DNA of 47,754 bases from CAIVAT01 sp037128705 (lineage in GTDB: Bacteria > Bacteroidota > Bacteroidia > Bacteroidales > FEN-979): NCBI GenBank assembly GCA_037128705.1, contig JBAXVX010000032.1, positions 1 to 47,754 of the forward strand, read 5' to 3'. Positions 8,872 through 16,824 of this stretch are shown piece by piece. The number at the start of each line of letters is the position of its first letter. The stretch's first letter is position 1. A model generated the notes under the pieces. That model saw only the letters and a list, made by a program, of their open reading frames with translations. It did no database searches and was not told the origin of the DNA. The position numbers and the translations under genes were made by a program.

Positions 8872-9729
8872 ATGAAAAAACTGTTTACAATTTTCAGCGT
8901 TTGTCTTTTCTTACTGGCCGGAACTGCCATGCAGGGCCAGGTTTTATTGGCTAAATGGACCTTCCCCACCGGGAATCCAACCGACAGCCTGGCCGATGGG
9001 GGTCTTCCCGTGAACCTTGATAAGGCCATCCATACGGAAGGCGGAACAAGTGCCATCGATTTCACTAAAAATGGTGCAACTACCAAGGCGGCTCAGGCCA
9101 CGGGGTGGGATAATGGCGCCAATACAAAATGCTGGGTCGTTTCACTATCCACACTGGGTTACGAGAAGGTGAAGCTGTCGTCGAAACAGCAAACAGGCGG
9201 GAATAACCCCGGGCCACGCGATTACAAGGTACAGTACCGGGTAGGAGCAACAGACAACTGGGAGGACGTTCCGAACTCAACTATCATCACGGCCAACGAC
9301 TGGACCACCGGAGTACTGGACACCCTAGAACTTCCCATGGAATGCCAAAGCATTGGGTCATTGTACCTGCGGTGGATCATGACCACCAACACGAACTCCA
9401 GCGGGGGAACAGTGGCATCCAGCGGGATCGATAAGATTGATGACATCTACATCACAGGCGATCTTTTCATCGGGATGAATGATCATCAGGCCCCAGTTAC
9501 ATTCAGTGTTTCACCGAACCCGGCAAATGGTCCGCTGACAATTACCTGCCCTGAGATGATCAGGAGCCTGGAGATGATCGATCTGTTGGGAAAGACCATC
9601 TATTCGGATCAGTCAGTCAACAAACTGAGCATAACGATCAAAGGTGGTTTTGCACCTAAGGGCAGCTACATCGTCCGGATCCATACAAATTCAGGCGCAA
9701 CCGGGATCAAACAGGTAATTGTCCTGTAA
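8872..9729 (+). CDS. Secreted protein with WDNGANTK domain and type A T9SS sorting domain
   Basis: 285 aa. Signal peptide 1-23 (cleavage after MQGQ). Residues about 25-200 form one domain with the landmarks AKWTFP, DSLADGG, WDNGANTK, GPRDYKVQY and LRWIMTTN. A clearly related domain is found in the product of 35879-37243 on the other strand. Residues about 211-285 are a type A T9SS C-terminal sorting domain (SVSPNPANG start, GKTIYS middle, GSYIVRIHTNSG and KQVIVL end), so the protein should be exported through T9SS and anchored or released at the surface. The domain itself has no function I can name; its beta-rich look suggests binding rather than catalysis. The preceding gap of about 95 nt contains the GATTTAC array. 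The next gene also encodes a T9SS cargo. Confidence 0.88.
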   Translation: MKKLFTIFSVCLFLLAGTAMQGQVLLAKWTFPTGNPTDSLADGGLPVNLDKAIHTEGGTSAIDFTKNGATTKAAQATGWDNGANTKCWVVSLSTLGYEKVKLSSKQQTGGNNPGPRDYKVQYRVGATDNWEDVPNSTIITANDWTTGVLDTLELPMECQSIGSLYLRWIMTTNTNSSGGTVASSGIDKIDDIYITGDLFIGMNDHQAPVTFSVSPNPANGPLTITCPEMIRSLEMIDLLGKTIYSDQSVNKLSITIKGGFAPKGSYIVRIHTNSGATGIKQVIVL

Positions 9730-9803
9730 AGGCCGGTTGAAAGGATTATTTGGTAATCAGGGAATAAGCATGAAATAGTTGGCCGGAAGAAGGACAAAAT
9801 GGT

Positions 9804-9811
9804 TAACTTTG
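9804..9811 (+). promoter_or_regulatory. Bacteroidota -7 promoter element TAACTTTG
   Basis: TAACTTTG fits the Bacteroidota -7 consensus TAnnTTTG exactly. A TTG at 9779-9781 lies at roughly -33 distance (22-nt spacer). The predicted transcript would start near 9818, downstream of an in-frame ATG at 9799 and 14 nt before the ATG at 9832, which therefore is the likely start of the GH13 gene. Confidence 0.5.
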
Positions 9812-9831
9812 TCATTCCAATTTCCCATACC

Positions 9832-12693
9832 ATGAAACGCTTCATCTTTGCAGCATCCTTTCTGGGTTGCAGCCTTTTTTCGTTCACGACCCATGCGCAG
9901 GTCATCGTTCCTACGCCGGCCTATCCGATCGACAGTGACTCCTGTATCATCATCTTTGATGCTGCCCAGGGCGATGCCGGTCTCAAAAATGTTGCGCCCC
10001 CCATTTATGCACACACCGGGGTGATCACCAATCTCAGTACCTCCGGATCCGACTGGAAATACGTGGTGGCCGGATGGACCGAAAACATTCCCAAAGCCAC
10101 GCTCACCCCGTTGGGAAACAACAAGTACAAACTTTCGATAAAACCCTCCATACGGAGTTATTACGGAGTCCCGGCCACGGAACAAATCCTGAAGATGGCC
10201 TTTGTTTTTCGTAACGCCGACGGGTCTAAAACCGGCCGCAATGCCAATGGGAGTGATGTATTTGCTGATGTTTACAGCAATGAAATGAGCGTTAATATTG
10301 TCCTTCCGGCCAATAAATCCCTCTTTCCCAAGCTAAACGACCATATCCCCATTTCCGCCATCTGTCCGACCGCCGACACCCTGAAGATTTTTGTTAACGG
10401 TGTATTGGTAAAGACCGCCGCAGGCATCGCGATCACCGACACCATCCTTGCCGATAATTTCGGGTCAAACTGGGTTAAGCACTGGGTTCGCATCCTAGGG
10501 ATAAACACAAGCGGCTCCGCTGCGGATTCATTTTCATATACCGTGATTCCCCAGCCAACGGTTGCAGAACTTCCGGCAGGAATGCAGGATGGGATCAATT
10601 ACCTGACTTCAAACTCAGCCCTTTTATGCCTCTACGCTCCCTACAAGGATAATGTATTTGTGATCGGCGACTTCAATGAATGGCAACCCGAATCATCCTG
10701 TTATATGAATGTAACTCCCAATGGCAGCCGGTTTTGGGTAACGATCAATAACCTTGTGCCAAAACAGGAGTACATTTTCCAGTACCTTGTGAACGGAACG
10801 CTGCGGATCGGCGATCCTTATGCCGATAAGGTGAGCGACCCGGATGACCAGTACATTTCTGCCAAAACATACCCGGATCTCAAGCCCTATCCGACAGGAA
10901 AAACCACAGGTATTGCCACCTACCTTCAGGCGGGACAGGATCCCTACCCATGGAACGAGGTGTTATTTACGCCACCCGCCATCACCGACCTGGTGGTCTA
11001 TGAACTGCTCATCCGTGATTTTACGACAAGCCATGATTATCCATCGCTGATCGACACCCTTGATTATCTCAAACATCTGGGCATAAACGCCATCGAACTG
11101 ATGCCCGTCATGGAATTCGAAGGAAACATCAGCTGGGGCTACAATCCTGATTTCTCTTTTGCCGTTGACAAATATTACGGTACCAAAAACGGGCTGAAAC
11201 AGTTTGTGGAGGCAGCGCATGCCAGGGGAATAGCCGTGATCCTCGATATCGTTTGCAACCACCATTTTGGCAACTCCCCGCTCGTCAGGCTGTATTGGGA
11301 TGAAGCGGCACAGAAGCCGGCAGCAAACAATCCATGGTTTAACCAGATCCCGAAACACCCCTATAATGTTGGGTATGATTTTAACCACGAAAGCCCTTCG
11401 ACAAAAACTTATATGGAAAAACTGATCAGGTACTGGCTGACTGAATTTCATGTGGATGGATACCGCTTCGATCTGTCAAAGGGATTTACCCAAAAAAATT
11501 CATATCCTGATAATGTTTCGTTGTGGGGACAATACGACGCCACCAGGATCACCACACTTGAGAATTACACCAATGTGATCCATGCCGTCAATCCACAGGC
11601 ATACGCCATCATGGAGCATTTTGCCGACAACACCGAGGAAAAGGTTCTTGCCGCCAACAACATGCTCATCTGGGGGAATATTACCGGCGCTTATGGTGAG
11701 GGAGCCATGGGCTGGAATGAAAGCCTCAAATCGGACATTTCATGGGCATCCTATTTAAAACGGGGCTGGGCACAGCCAAACCTTGTTGATTACATGGAGA
11801 GCCACGATGAAGAGCGGATGATGTTCAAAACCATCGCATACGGAAACACCACGCAACCCAACTACAAAATTAAAGCCGACACAACACGGGGACTCAAGCG
11901 GATTGAACTGGCAGCCAATTTCTTCTTCACCCTTCCCGGTCCTAAAATGATCTGGCAGTTTGGCGAACTGGGATATGACTATTCCATCAATTGGCCCTCC
12001 GGAACATCCTCATCACGGCTCGATCCGAAACCCGTCCGCTGGGATTACCAGAATCAATGGAGAAGAGAGTACACGAAAAATGTTTTTTCGGCACTGATCA
12101 ACCTCAAGAAGACCCAACCGGTATTCCGTACCACCGACTATTCCATTGACGTTACCGCCGCCATTAAGCGGATCTGGTTGCGGGATGCGACCATGGATGC
12201 CACTGTTCTGGGCAATTTCGATGTAATTGACAGGAATGTAACCCCGACTTTCACAAAAACCGGACGGTGGTATGAATATTATACCGGCGATTCACTCGAT
12301 GTTGCAGATGTCAACACAGTCCTTGCTTTCAAAGCAGGGGAATACCGGATTTATACAACTTCAAGGTTGAAGAAACCGGTTTTCACCGGCATTGATGAAA
12401 CCACTCCCCAGGGACAATTCAATAACCGGTCTGTATTGGTCTATCCCAATCCCTCGTCAGGATTGTTCAACTTCAGGGTCAACCTTCCTTTGCAATCAAC
12501 CGTGGAGGTTTCAATTTTCAATTTCCTGGGTCATTTGGTCAGGACAACTACCCTGAGCCATCTTCCTGCAGGGTTGAATTCATTTTCATTGGATATCAAC
12601 TCGGGAGCCGAGGGAAAAAAGGCCGCCGGGATCTATTTTTTCAGGGTTGATGCCGGAACACTGCATGAAAGCGGCAAACTGATCCTGGAGTAG
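9832..12693 (+). CDS. Secreted multidomain GH13 alpha-amylase with T9SS type A sorting domain
   Basis: 953 aa from the ATG at 9832 (signal peptide MKRFIFAASFLGCSLFSFTT, cleavage near HAQV). Two N-terminal beta domains (about 25-250) precede a CBM48/E-set domain (about 260-345, FVIGDFNEW). The GH13 barrel follows (about 385-770): ELLIRDFT, ILDIVCNHH, YRFDL with nucleophile D547, IMEHF with acid/base E595 and ESHDEE with H658/D659. Residues about 868-953 are a type A T9SS sorting domain (VYPNPSSG start, GIYFFRVDAG end). CBM48 plus GH13 is typical of branching/debranching-type or alpha-amylase enzymes acting on starch or glycogen. T9SS targeting puts it on the cell surface, upstream in starch breakdown of the smaller enzyme at 65-1912 (inference). 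It ends 7 nt from the convergent gene. Confidence 0.93.
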   Translation: MKRFIFAASFLGCSLFSFTTHAQVIVPTPAYPIDSDSCIIIFDAAQGDAGLKNVAPPIYAHTGVITNLSTSGSDWKYVVAGWTENIPKATLTPLGNNKYKLSIKPSIRSYYGVPATEQILKMAFVFRNADGSKTGRNANGSDVFADVYSNEMSVNIVLPANKSLFPKLNDHIPISAICPTADTLKIFVNGVLVKTAAGIAITDTILADNFGSNWVKHWVRILGINTSGSAADSFSYTVIPQPTVAELPAGMQDGINYLTSNSALLCLYAPYKDNVFVIGDFNEWQPESSCYMNVTPNGSRFWVTINNLVPKQEYIFQYLVNGTLRIGDPYADKVSDPDDQYISAKTYPDLKPYPTGKTTGIATYLQAGQDPYPWNEVLFTPPAITDLVVYELLIRDFTTSHDYPSLIDTLDYLKHLGINAIELMPVMEFEGNISWGYNPDFSFAVDKYYGTKNGLKQFVEAAHARGIAVILDIVCNHHFGNSPLVRLYWDEAAQKPAANNPWFNQIPKHPYNVGYDFNHESPSTKTYMEKLIRYWLTEFHVDGYRFDLSKGFTQKNSYPDNVSLWGQYDATRITTLENYTNVIHAVNPQAYAIMEHFADNTEEKVLAANNMLIWGNITGAYGEGAMGWNESLKSDISWASYLKRGWAQPNLVDYMESHDEERMMFKTIAYGNTTQPNYKIKADTTRGLKRIELAANFFFTLPGPKMIWQFGELGYDYSINWPSGTSSSRLDPKPVRWDYQNQWRREYTKNVFSALINLKKTQPVFRTTDYSIDVTAAIKRIWLRDATMDATVLGNFDVIDRNVTPTFTKTGRWYEYYTGDSLDVADVNTVLAFKAGEYRIYTTSRLKKPVFTGIDETTPQGQFNNRSVLVYPNPSSGLFNFRVNLPLQSTVEVSIFNFLGHLVRTTTLSHLPAGLNSFSLDINSGAEGKKAAGIYFFRVDAGTLHESGKLILE

Positions 12694-12700
12694 CCTGCTG

Positions 12701-15400
12701 TTATTTTTCGATTGCTGTTTTTTTTGCCAGGGTGTTCCATTCCTTGAGGTAGGACGCACGGAATGCATTGTACCAGCTGTCATTGGATGTATATTGATCA
12801 ACCAGGATCAGTGCGGTATCTCCGGGTTTTAACTGAAAATCATCCCTTGCAAGCATTTTAGCCAGCTGATCCTGGGTGGAAGCAGCACTCCTTTCGGGAA
12901 ATCCCTGGGCACGAAGCAAATGTAAAAACCGAATCGCCTCCCTGTTGTTTCCCTTATCCAGGTAATAGGCAACCGCCTGATCTGTAAGATATGGGTTGGA
13001 CCGCTGACGAATAAAATCAAAAACATTTTCCGGGAATATTCCAAACCCTTCGAGGCGATAACGCTGATAGTCCCGGGCGTTTTCATCCAGTTCGCCGATG
13101 GCGACCGCATAGTTCCCCCCGGCAACCTGGGATCGGGCGTTCAAAAGTTTTTCCTGGTAAGCGGCGGCCCTGTTGTACTTCCCAAGTGTATCAAGGATCG
13201 TTTTGTCGGAAAAGCCGCACTCCGTTCCTGCGGCAATAAATGCCAGCGCGTGCTGGAGACAGTGTGAAGCATTCAGGTAATTTTTCAAGGCAATGCTCCG
13301 GTCGGCGCGCAAGACTTGAAATTTAACCGAATCATCCAGGTTTCGGCACTGCTGTTCGCTGATCTTCTGCCTGAATTTTAACAGCGCCTCAGAAAACTGA
13401 GGGTCATCCGCAAACCCAAATGCTGATCCGGCCGATTTTGTTGATTCAAGGGCCATATAGGCCGAATCAAACCGGTTTGCCCATATCTTTTTTTGCGCGG
13501 CGCTCAACTGGATGATCAGGTAATACTTCATGGTTTGCCGATAGAGTGAATCAAATGACCTATCGCGTTCAATCCGGTATTGGTCGGATATGGATTTTGC
13601 CTCGTTGAATTGATTCAATGCAAGGGTATATTGCCTGCGATCCAAGGCATAAGCACCCGAATTGAATAATTTCTCATACCGGATCCTGGCAATGTCGGGG
13701 GCAAGCGAGTCGAGCATCCCAAAGGCCGCAAAATTTCCCTTTACCCTGTTCCTGAGCTGCAATGCAGCTTCAAAATAATAAACAGCGGTATCCGGTTGAT
13801 GCTTCTTTAACGCTGCTTCAGATCGCACGGCCGATTCCCGGAAAAGTCCGGCAATGGCCTGCTCTTTCTTCTCTTCCAGTTTTTGCTTCACGAACACAAG
13901 ATCGCTGTCAGTGTATTTAACTTCAAACTCCTCATAGCAGTGAAGAGCCTCTTCATATTTCATCTGATCCAGCAACAGGTCGCAATCCGAGTTCCTCAGA
14001 AAAAAAAGCCCGCTGAATACGGCCTTGTAGAGAGAGTCGGAACCGATCAGGGCTGCATGACCTGTGGCGTACTGGTTTGCCTTGGTAAGGTAGGTGTCGG
14101 CCATGCCCCAATTCCGGTTCCGGATGCATTCCTCTGCAATCCCGGTGTATGAATTGTAGATCCCGCTGGCGGCTTTCGACAAGAGATCATCCTCCTTATT
14201 GATTGCATGCGAAAAATGAACTTTTTCTGCAAACAACCGGGCATTCTCCATCATTAAAAATGCCTCTGCATACTGATTTTGATTTATGAGATTCCTGGAT
14301 TTATCCTCGTATGACCTGTAAATATGCCCGGAAACATATCGGGCCATGGTGTCAGCCCCGGATCCAGGATATAATTTCGAAAACATCATGCTGATCACAT
14401 GCTCTTCCGGCGGGAAAGAACTGCTGTCGAAACAATGGCCAAGAAAATCCTGGTAAATCCGGTTCTGAAGATGATCCATCAGTTTTGAATGACGGATATA
14501 GGAAAGCACCCTGGCGGTAAAATCCCCGGCAAACTTATCTACCCCCCCCTGCCAGGGTATCGGGCCAGCCTTTTTCAGTTCATCAATGAAGTTGAAAGTG
14601 ACGGTGCGTGACAACCTGTTCATGTCAGCCAATTTTTCCTCCAGCCTGCCCGGGTCAAATCCATCCTGGAGCAGGGTCGAGGGAAAATCATATACCCTGA
14701 TCCTTTCAATCACCTTATTGCATTCCTCTGCCTTAATGAAATTGGCGGGCAACAACCCGGGATCACTGAGCTGAATTGTTTCCGCCATCTGTTTCAGCGA
14801 ATCCAGCATGATACCTGCCGCATAATAATCATGGATCAGGTCCAGCCTTTTTTTAAAGGTATCCAGTGCCAGGGAGTCATAAAACAGTTGCACCTCGCGG
14901 ATCATCAGGGTATCAATCCCCGGATCAAAAGAAGCAACGGGAAAGGAACAAACAAGACTGTCGCGGGCGTTAACCGACCTGTCATTCACTGAAACCTCCG
15001 AAAAACTTGTGGTATCCAGACGGTTTGCCCATCTGAGCTTCATGTTTACCCTGTCTGGCAGCAACAGGTTGCCAATCTGGAATTGCCTGAAAAGCGTATC
15101 CCCGCTGACAACCGGATGGACGAAAAAGATGGAAAGCTGGTATTTATCTCCAATCTGTTCAATTGTCAATGCTATTTTCGAGGTAACCACCACCTTCACC
15201 AGCCGGGGTTCACGAAGCACCTCCCTGGCCATTTCACGAAGCAATTCATTTCCATTGGACCAAATACCTCCGTCAGCTGAACGGTAGGGCATCCTGTACT
15301 TCAATTGCACCGATGAGGTATAGATCATCTGCTGTGCCCGACTTAACCCCGGAAGGCAAATCAGCAGGAAGAATAAAATTAACTTTTTGAGAAGGATCAT
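12701..15400 (-). CDS. Large exported TPR-like protein of unknown function
   Basis: 899 aa from the ATG at 15400 (a GTG at 15415 sits at the predicted transcription start and is less likely). Signal peptide MILLKKLILFFLLICLPGLS, cleavage near RAQQ. The first third (to about 200) looks beta-rich; from about 200 on it is nearly all helical, with repeated patterns such as LIDQNQYAEAFLMMENARLF-like helices, YEEALHCYEEFE, QYTLALNQFNEA and SYMALEST, resembling degenerate TPR arrays. There is no C-terminal sorting domain. I do not recognise a family. A periplasmic scaffold or outer-membrane-associated assembly protein is possible. It is monocistronic, convergent with the GH13 gene and divergent from the RND efflux operon. 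Confidence 0.82.
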   Translation of the reverse strand: MILLKKLILFFLLICLPGLSRAQQMIYTSSVQLKYRMPYRSADGGIWSNGNELLREMAREVLREPRLVKVVVTSKIALTIEQIGDKYQLSIFFVHPVVSGDTLFRQFQIGNLLLPDRVNMKLRWANRLDTTSFSEVSVNDRSVNARDSLVCSFPVASFDPGIDTLMIREVQLFYDSLALDTFKKRLDLIHDYYAAGIMLDSLKQMAETIQLSDPGLLPANFIKAEECNKVIERIRVYDFPSTLLQDGFDPGRLEEKLADMNRLSRTVTFNFIDELKKAGPIPWQGGVDKFAGDFTARVLSYIRHSKLMDHLQNRIYQDFLGHCFDSSSFPPEEHVISMMFSKLYPGSGADTMARYVSGHIYRSYEDKSRNLINQNQYAEAFLMMENARLFAEKVHFSHAINKEDDLLSKAASGIYNSYTGIAEECIRNRNWGMADTYLTKANQYATGHAALIGSDSLYKAVFSGLFFLRNSDCDLLLDQMKYEEALHCYEEFEVKYTDSDLVFVKQKLEEKKEQAIAGLFRESAVRSEAALKKHQPDTAVYYFEAALQLRNRVKGNFAAFGMLDSLAPDIARIRYEKLFNSGAYALDRRQYTLALNQFNEAKSISDQYRIERDRSFDSLYRQTMKYYLIIQLSAAQKKIWANRFDSAYMALESTKSAGSAFGFADDPQFSEALLKFRQKISEQQCRNLDDSVKFQVLRADRSIALKNYLNASHCLQHALAFIAAGTECGFSDKTILDTLGKYNRAAAYQEKLLNARSQVAGGNYAVAIGELDENARDYQRYRLEGFGIFPENVFDFIRQRSNPYLTDQAVAYYLDKGNNREAIRFLHLLRAQGFPERSAASTQDQLAKMLARDDFQLKPGDTALILVDQYTSNDSWYNAFRASYLKEWNTLAKKTAIEK

Positions 15401-15419
15401 TCCCGATTTTAACACCCGG

Positions 15420-15451
15420 CAAAATTATGGTTTTCCAGGTATAGTTTGAAA
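15420..15451 (-). promoter_or_regulatory. Bacteroidota-type promoter for the 899-aa protein gene
   Basis: On the minus strand TTTC (15451-15448), a 20-nt spacer, then TAATTTTG (15427-15420), matching TAnnTTTG. Transcription would start near 15413, giving a leader of about 13 nt to the ATG at 15400. Confidence 0.5.
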
Positions 15452-15485
15452 TGACCGGAGCAGATGCAGAAAAGAAAAATTGTTT

Positions 15486-15514
15486 ATTGTTTTGATAAAA
15501 AAAAATTATATTTG
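15486..15514 (+). promoter_or_regulatory. Bacteroidota-type promoter for the RND efflux operon
   Basis: TATATTTG (15507-15514) matches the -7 consensus TAnnTTTG exactly. ATTG at 15486-15489 is a possible -33 element with a 17-nt spacer, slightly shorter than the usual 19-21. Start would be near 15521, with a leader of about 38 nt. It is divergent from the promoter at 15420-15451. Confidence 0.45.
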
Positions 15515-15558
15515 ACTAATATTTCATCAGAATTGGTCACACACTTAAAATTGTTCCT

Positions 15559-16737
15559 ATGTCCCAACATTTTACGACAAAAATTGTACTGGCATTTGCC
15601 TTTCTGTTCACTCTCGGGATTTTAATAACATCCTGTAAGTCAAAGGATAAGCAGGCAGGGCCTCCTCCCGCGTTTAAAGTAATGGAACTTAAGGGAACCA
15701 AAGTTCCTGTATACCTCCAGATGGTTGGCCAGGCAGTTGGAATTCCAACTGTGGAGATCCGTGCACGTGTTGCAGGTTATCTGAAAAACTGGTCCTTCCA
15801 GGAAGGTACCATCATTAAGAAAGGACAGCCGCTTTTTACGATCGAGCAGGATGAATATATAAACGATGTTAAGTTTGCTGAAGCCGATCTTGATAACAAG
15901 ATCGCTGCCTGGGAAAAGGCAAAACTGGATGTGGCGCGGCTTAAACCCTTGCTCTCAACCAATGCCATCAGCCAAAATGATTATGATAAGGCTGTCACAA
16001 CCGAACAGCAGGACAGGGCCCTGGTTGCAAGTTCCAAATCCAACCTGCAGCAAGCCAACCTGAATCTCTCCTATACCACCATGACCTCCCCCATCACGGG
16101 CTACATCGGGGCCTGTGATGTTCGTCCGGGGAACCTGGTCGGCAAAGGAGAAAGCACCCTTCTGTCAACCGTTTCTTCTGTGGATCCGATTTATGTGAAC
16201 TTCCAGATGAATGAAAACGATTACCTGAGAATTATGCGCTTCTGGGAGGCACACAAAGGCGAGATCAAGGAGAAGAAAGATTTGTTCAAGGTATTTCTGA
16301 CCTTGTCTGATAACCTGCCCTATAACCAGGTTGGAAAAATTGATTTCATCGATCGTCAGATCAACCCGCAAACTGGAACCATTGCCCTCAGGGCGGTTTT
16401 TGCCAATCCCGACGGGCTGGTCAAACCGGGAAACTTCGCCAATGTCAACCTGGTCCTTTTTGAACAGGAGGATGGTCTGATCATCCCCCAGGGCGCCACA
16501 ACACAAATCCAGGGTAAAAATTTCGCCTTCGTCGTCAATAAGGAAAATGTGGTCAACCGGGTGCCCATCATGCTTGGCAGGGCCATCGAAAATAAATACA
16601 CCGTGCTGGGCGGAATAAAGATCGGCGAAAGAATTATGCTTGAAGGTTTTCAGAAATTCCAGGAAGGGATGAAGATCACACCCGTGAATGTTCCGGATAC
16701 ACTCACTGTTCCTTCAACTCCGACAGTAGTAAAATAA
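15559..16737 (+). CDS. RND efflux periplasmic membrane fusion lipoprotein
   Basis: 392 aa with a lipoprotein signal (lipobox ILITSC, Cys26). The architecture is that of AcrA/MexA adaptors: beta-barrel strands flanking a lipoyl domain (PTVEIRARVAGYLKNW, then KGQPLFTIEQ), a helical hairpin (AEADLDNKIAAWEKAKLDV through SNLQQANLNLSYT), the second lipoyl half (SPITGYIGACDVRPGNLVG) and a C-terminal membrane-proximal domain (LIIPQGATTQIQGKNFAFVV). It bridges the inner-membrane pump encoded next and the outer-membrane factor after that. It is the first gene of a four-gene unit; the gap to the pump gene is 87 nt and contains an 8-bp tandem repeat. Substrates (drugs, bile-like compounds, lipids) cannot be read from the sequence. 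Confidence 0.94.
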   Translation: MSQHFTTKIVLAFAFLFTLGILITSCKSKDKQAGPPPAFKVMELKGTKVPVYLQMVGQAVGIPTVEIRARVAGYLKNWSFQEGTIIKKGQPLFTIEQDEYINDVKFAEADLDNKIAAWEKAKLDVARLKPLLSTNAISQNDYDKAVTTEQQDRALVASSKSNLQQANLNLSYTTMTSPITGYIGACDVRPGNLVGKGESTLLSTVSSVDPIYVNFQMNENDYLRIMRFWEAHKGEIKEKKDLFKVFLTLSDNLPYNQVGKIDFIDRQINPQTGTIALRAVFANPDGLVKPGNFANVNLVLFEQEDGLIIPQGATTQIQGKNFAFVVNKENVVNRVPIMLGRAIENKYTVLGGIKIGERIMLEGFQKFQEGMKITPVNVPDTLTVPSTPTVVK

Positions 16738-16760
16738 CAACGCTGGAGCGATGGAAAATT

Positions 16761-16792
16761 CACCTTGTTACCTTGTCACCTTGTTACCCTGT
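16761..16792. repeat. 8-bp tandem repeat (CACCTTGT/TACCTTGT)
   Basis: Two 16-bp units made of CACCTTGT and TACCTTGT, the second with one mismatch, sit between the adaptor and pump genes of the efflux operon. They could form a slippage-prone spacer; no hairpin is evident. Confidence 0.8.
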
Positions 16793-16824
16793 TACTCTTT
16801 TAAATAACCCCCAAATCATAAAAT

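Noticed and set aside
65..12693. A Sus-type polysaccharide utilisation locus
   Set aside because: GH13 and GH2 enzymes are present but there is no SusD and the TonB-dependent receptor is too short and lacks the SusC N-terminal domain.
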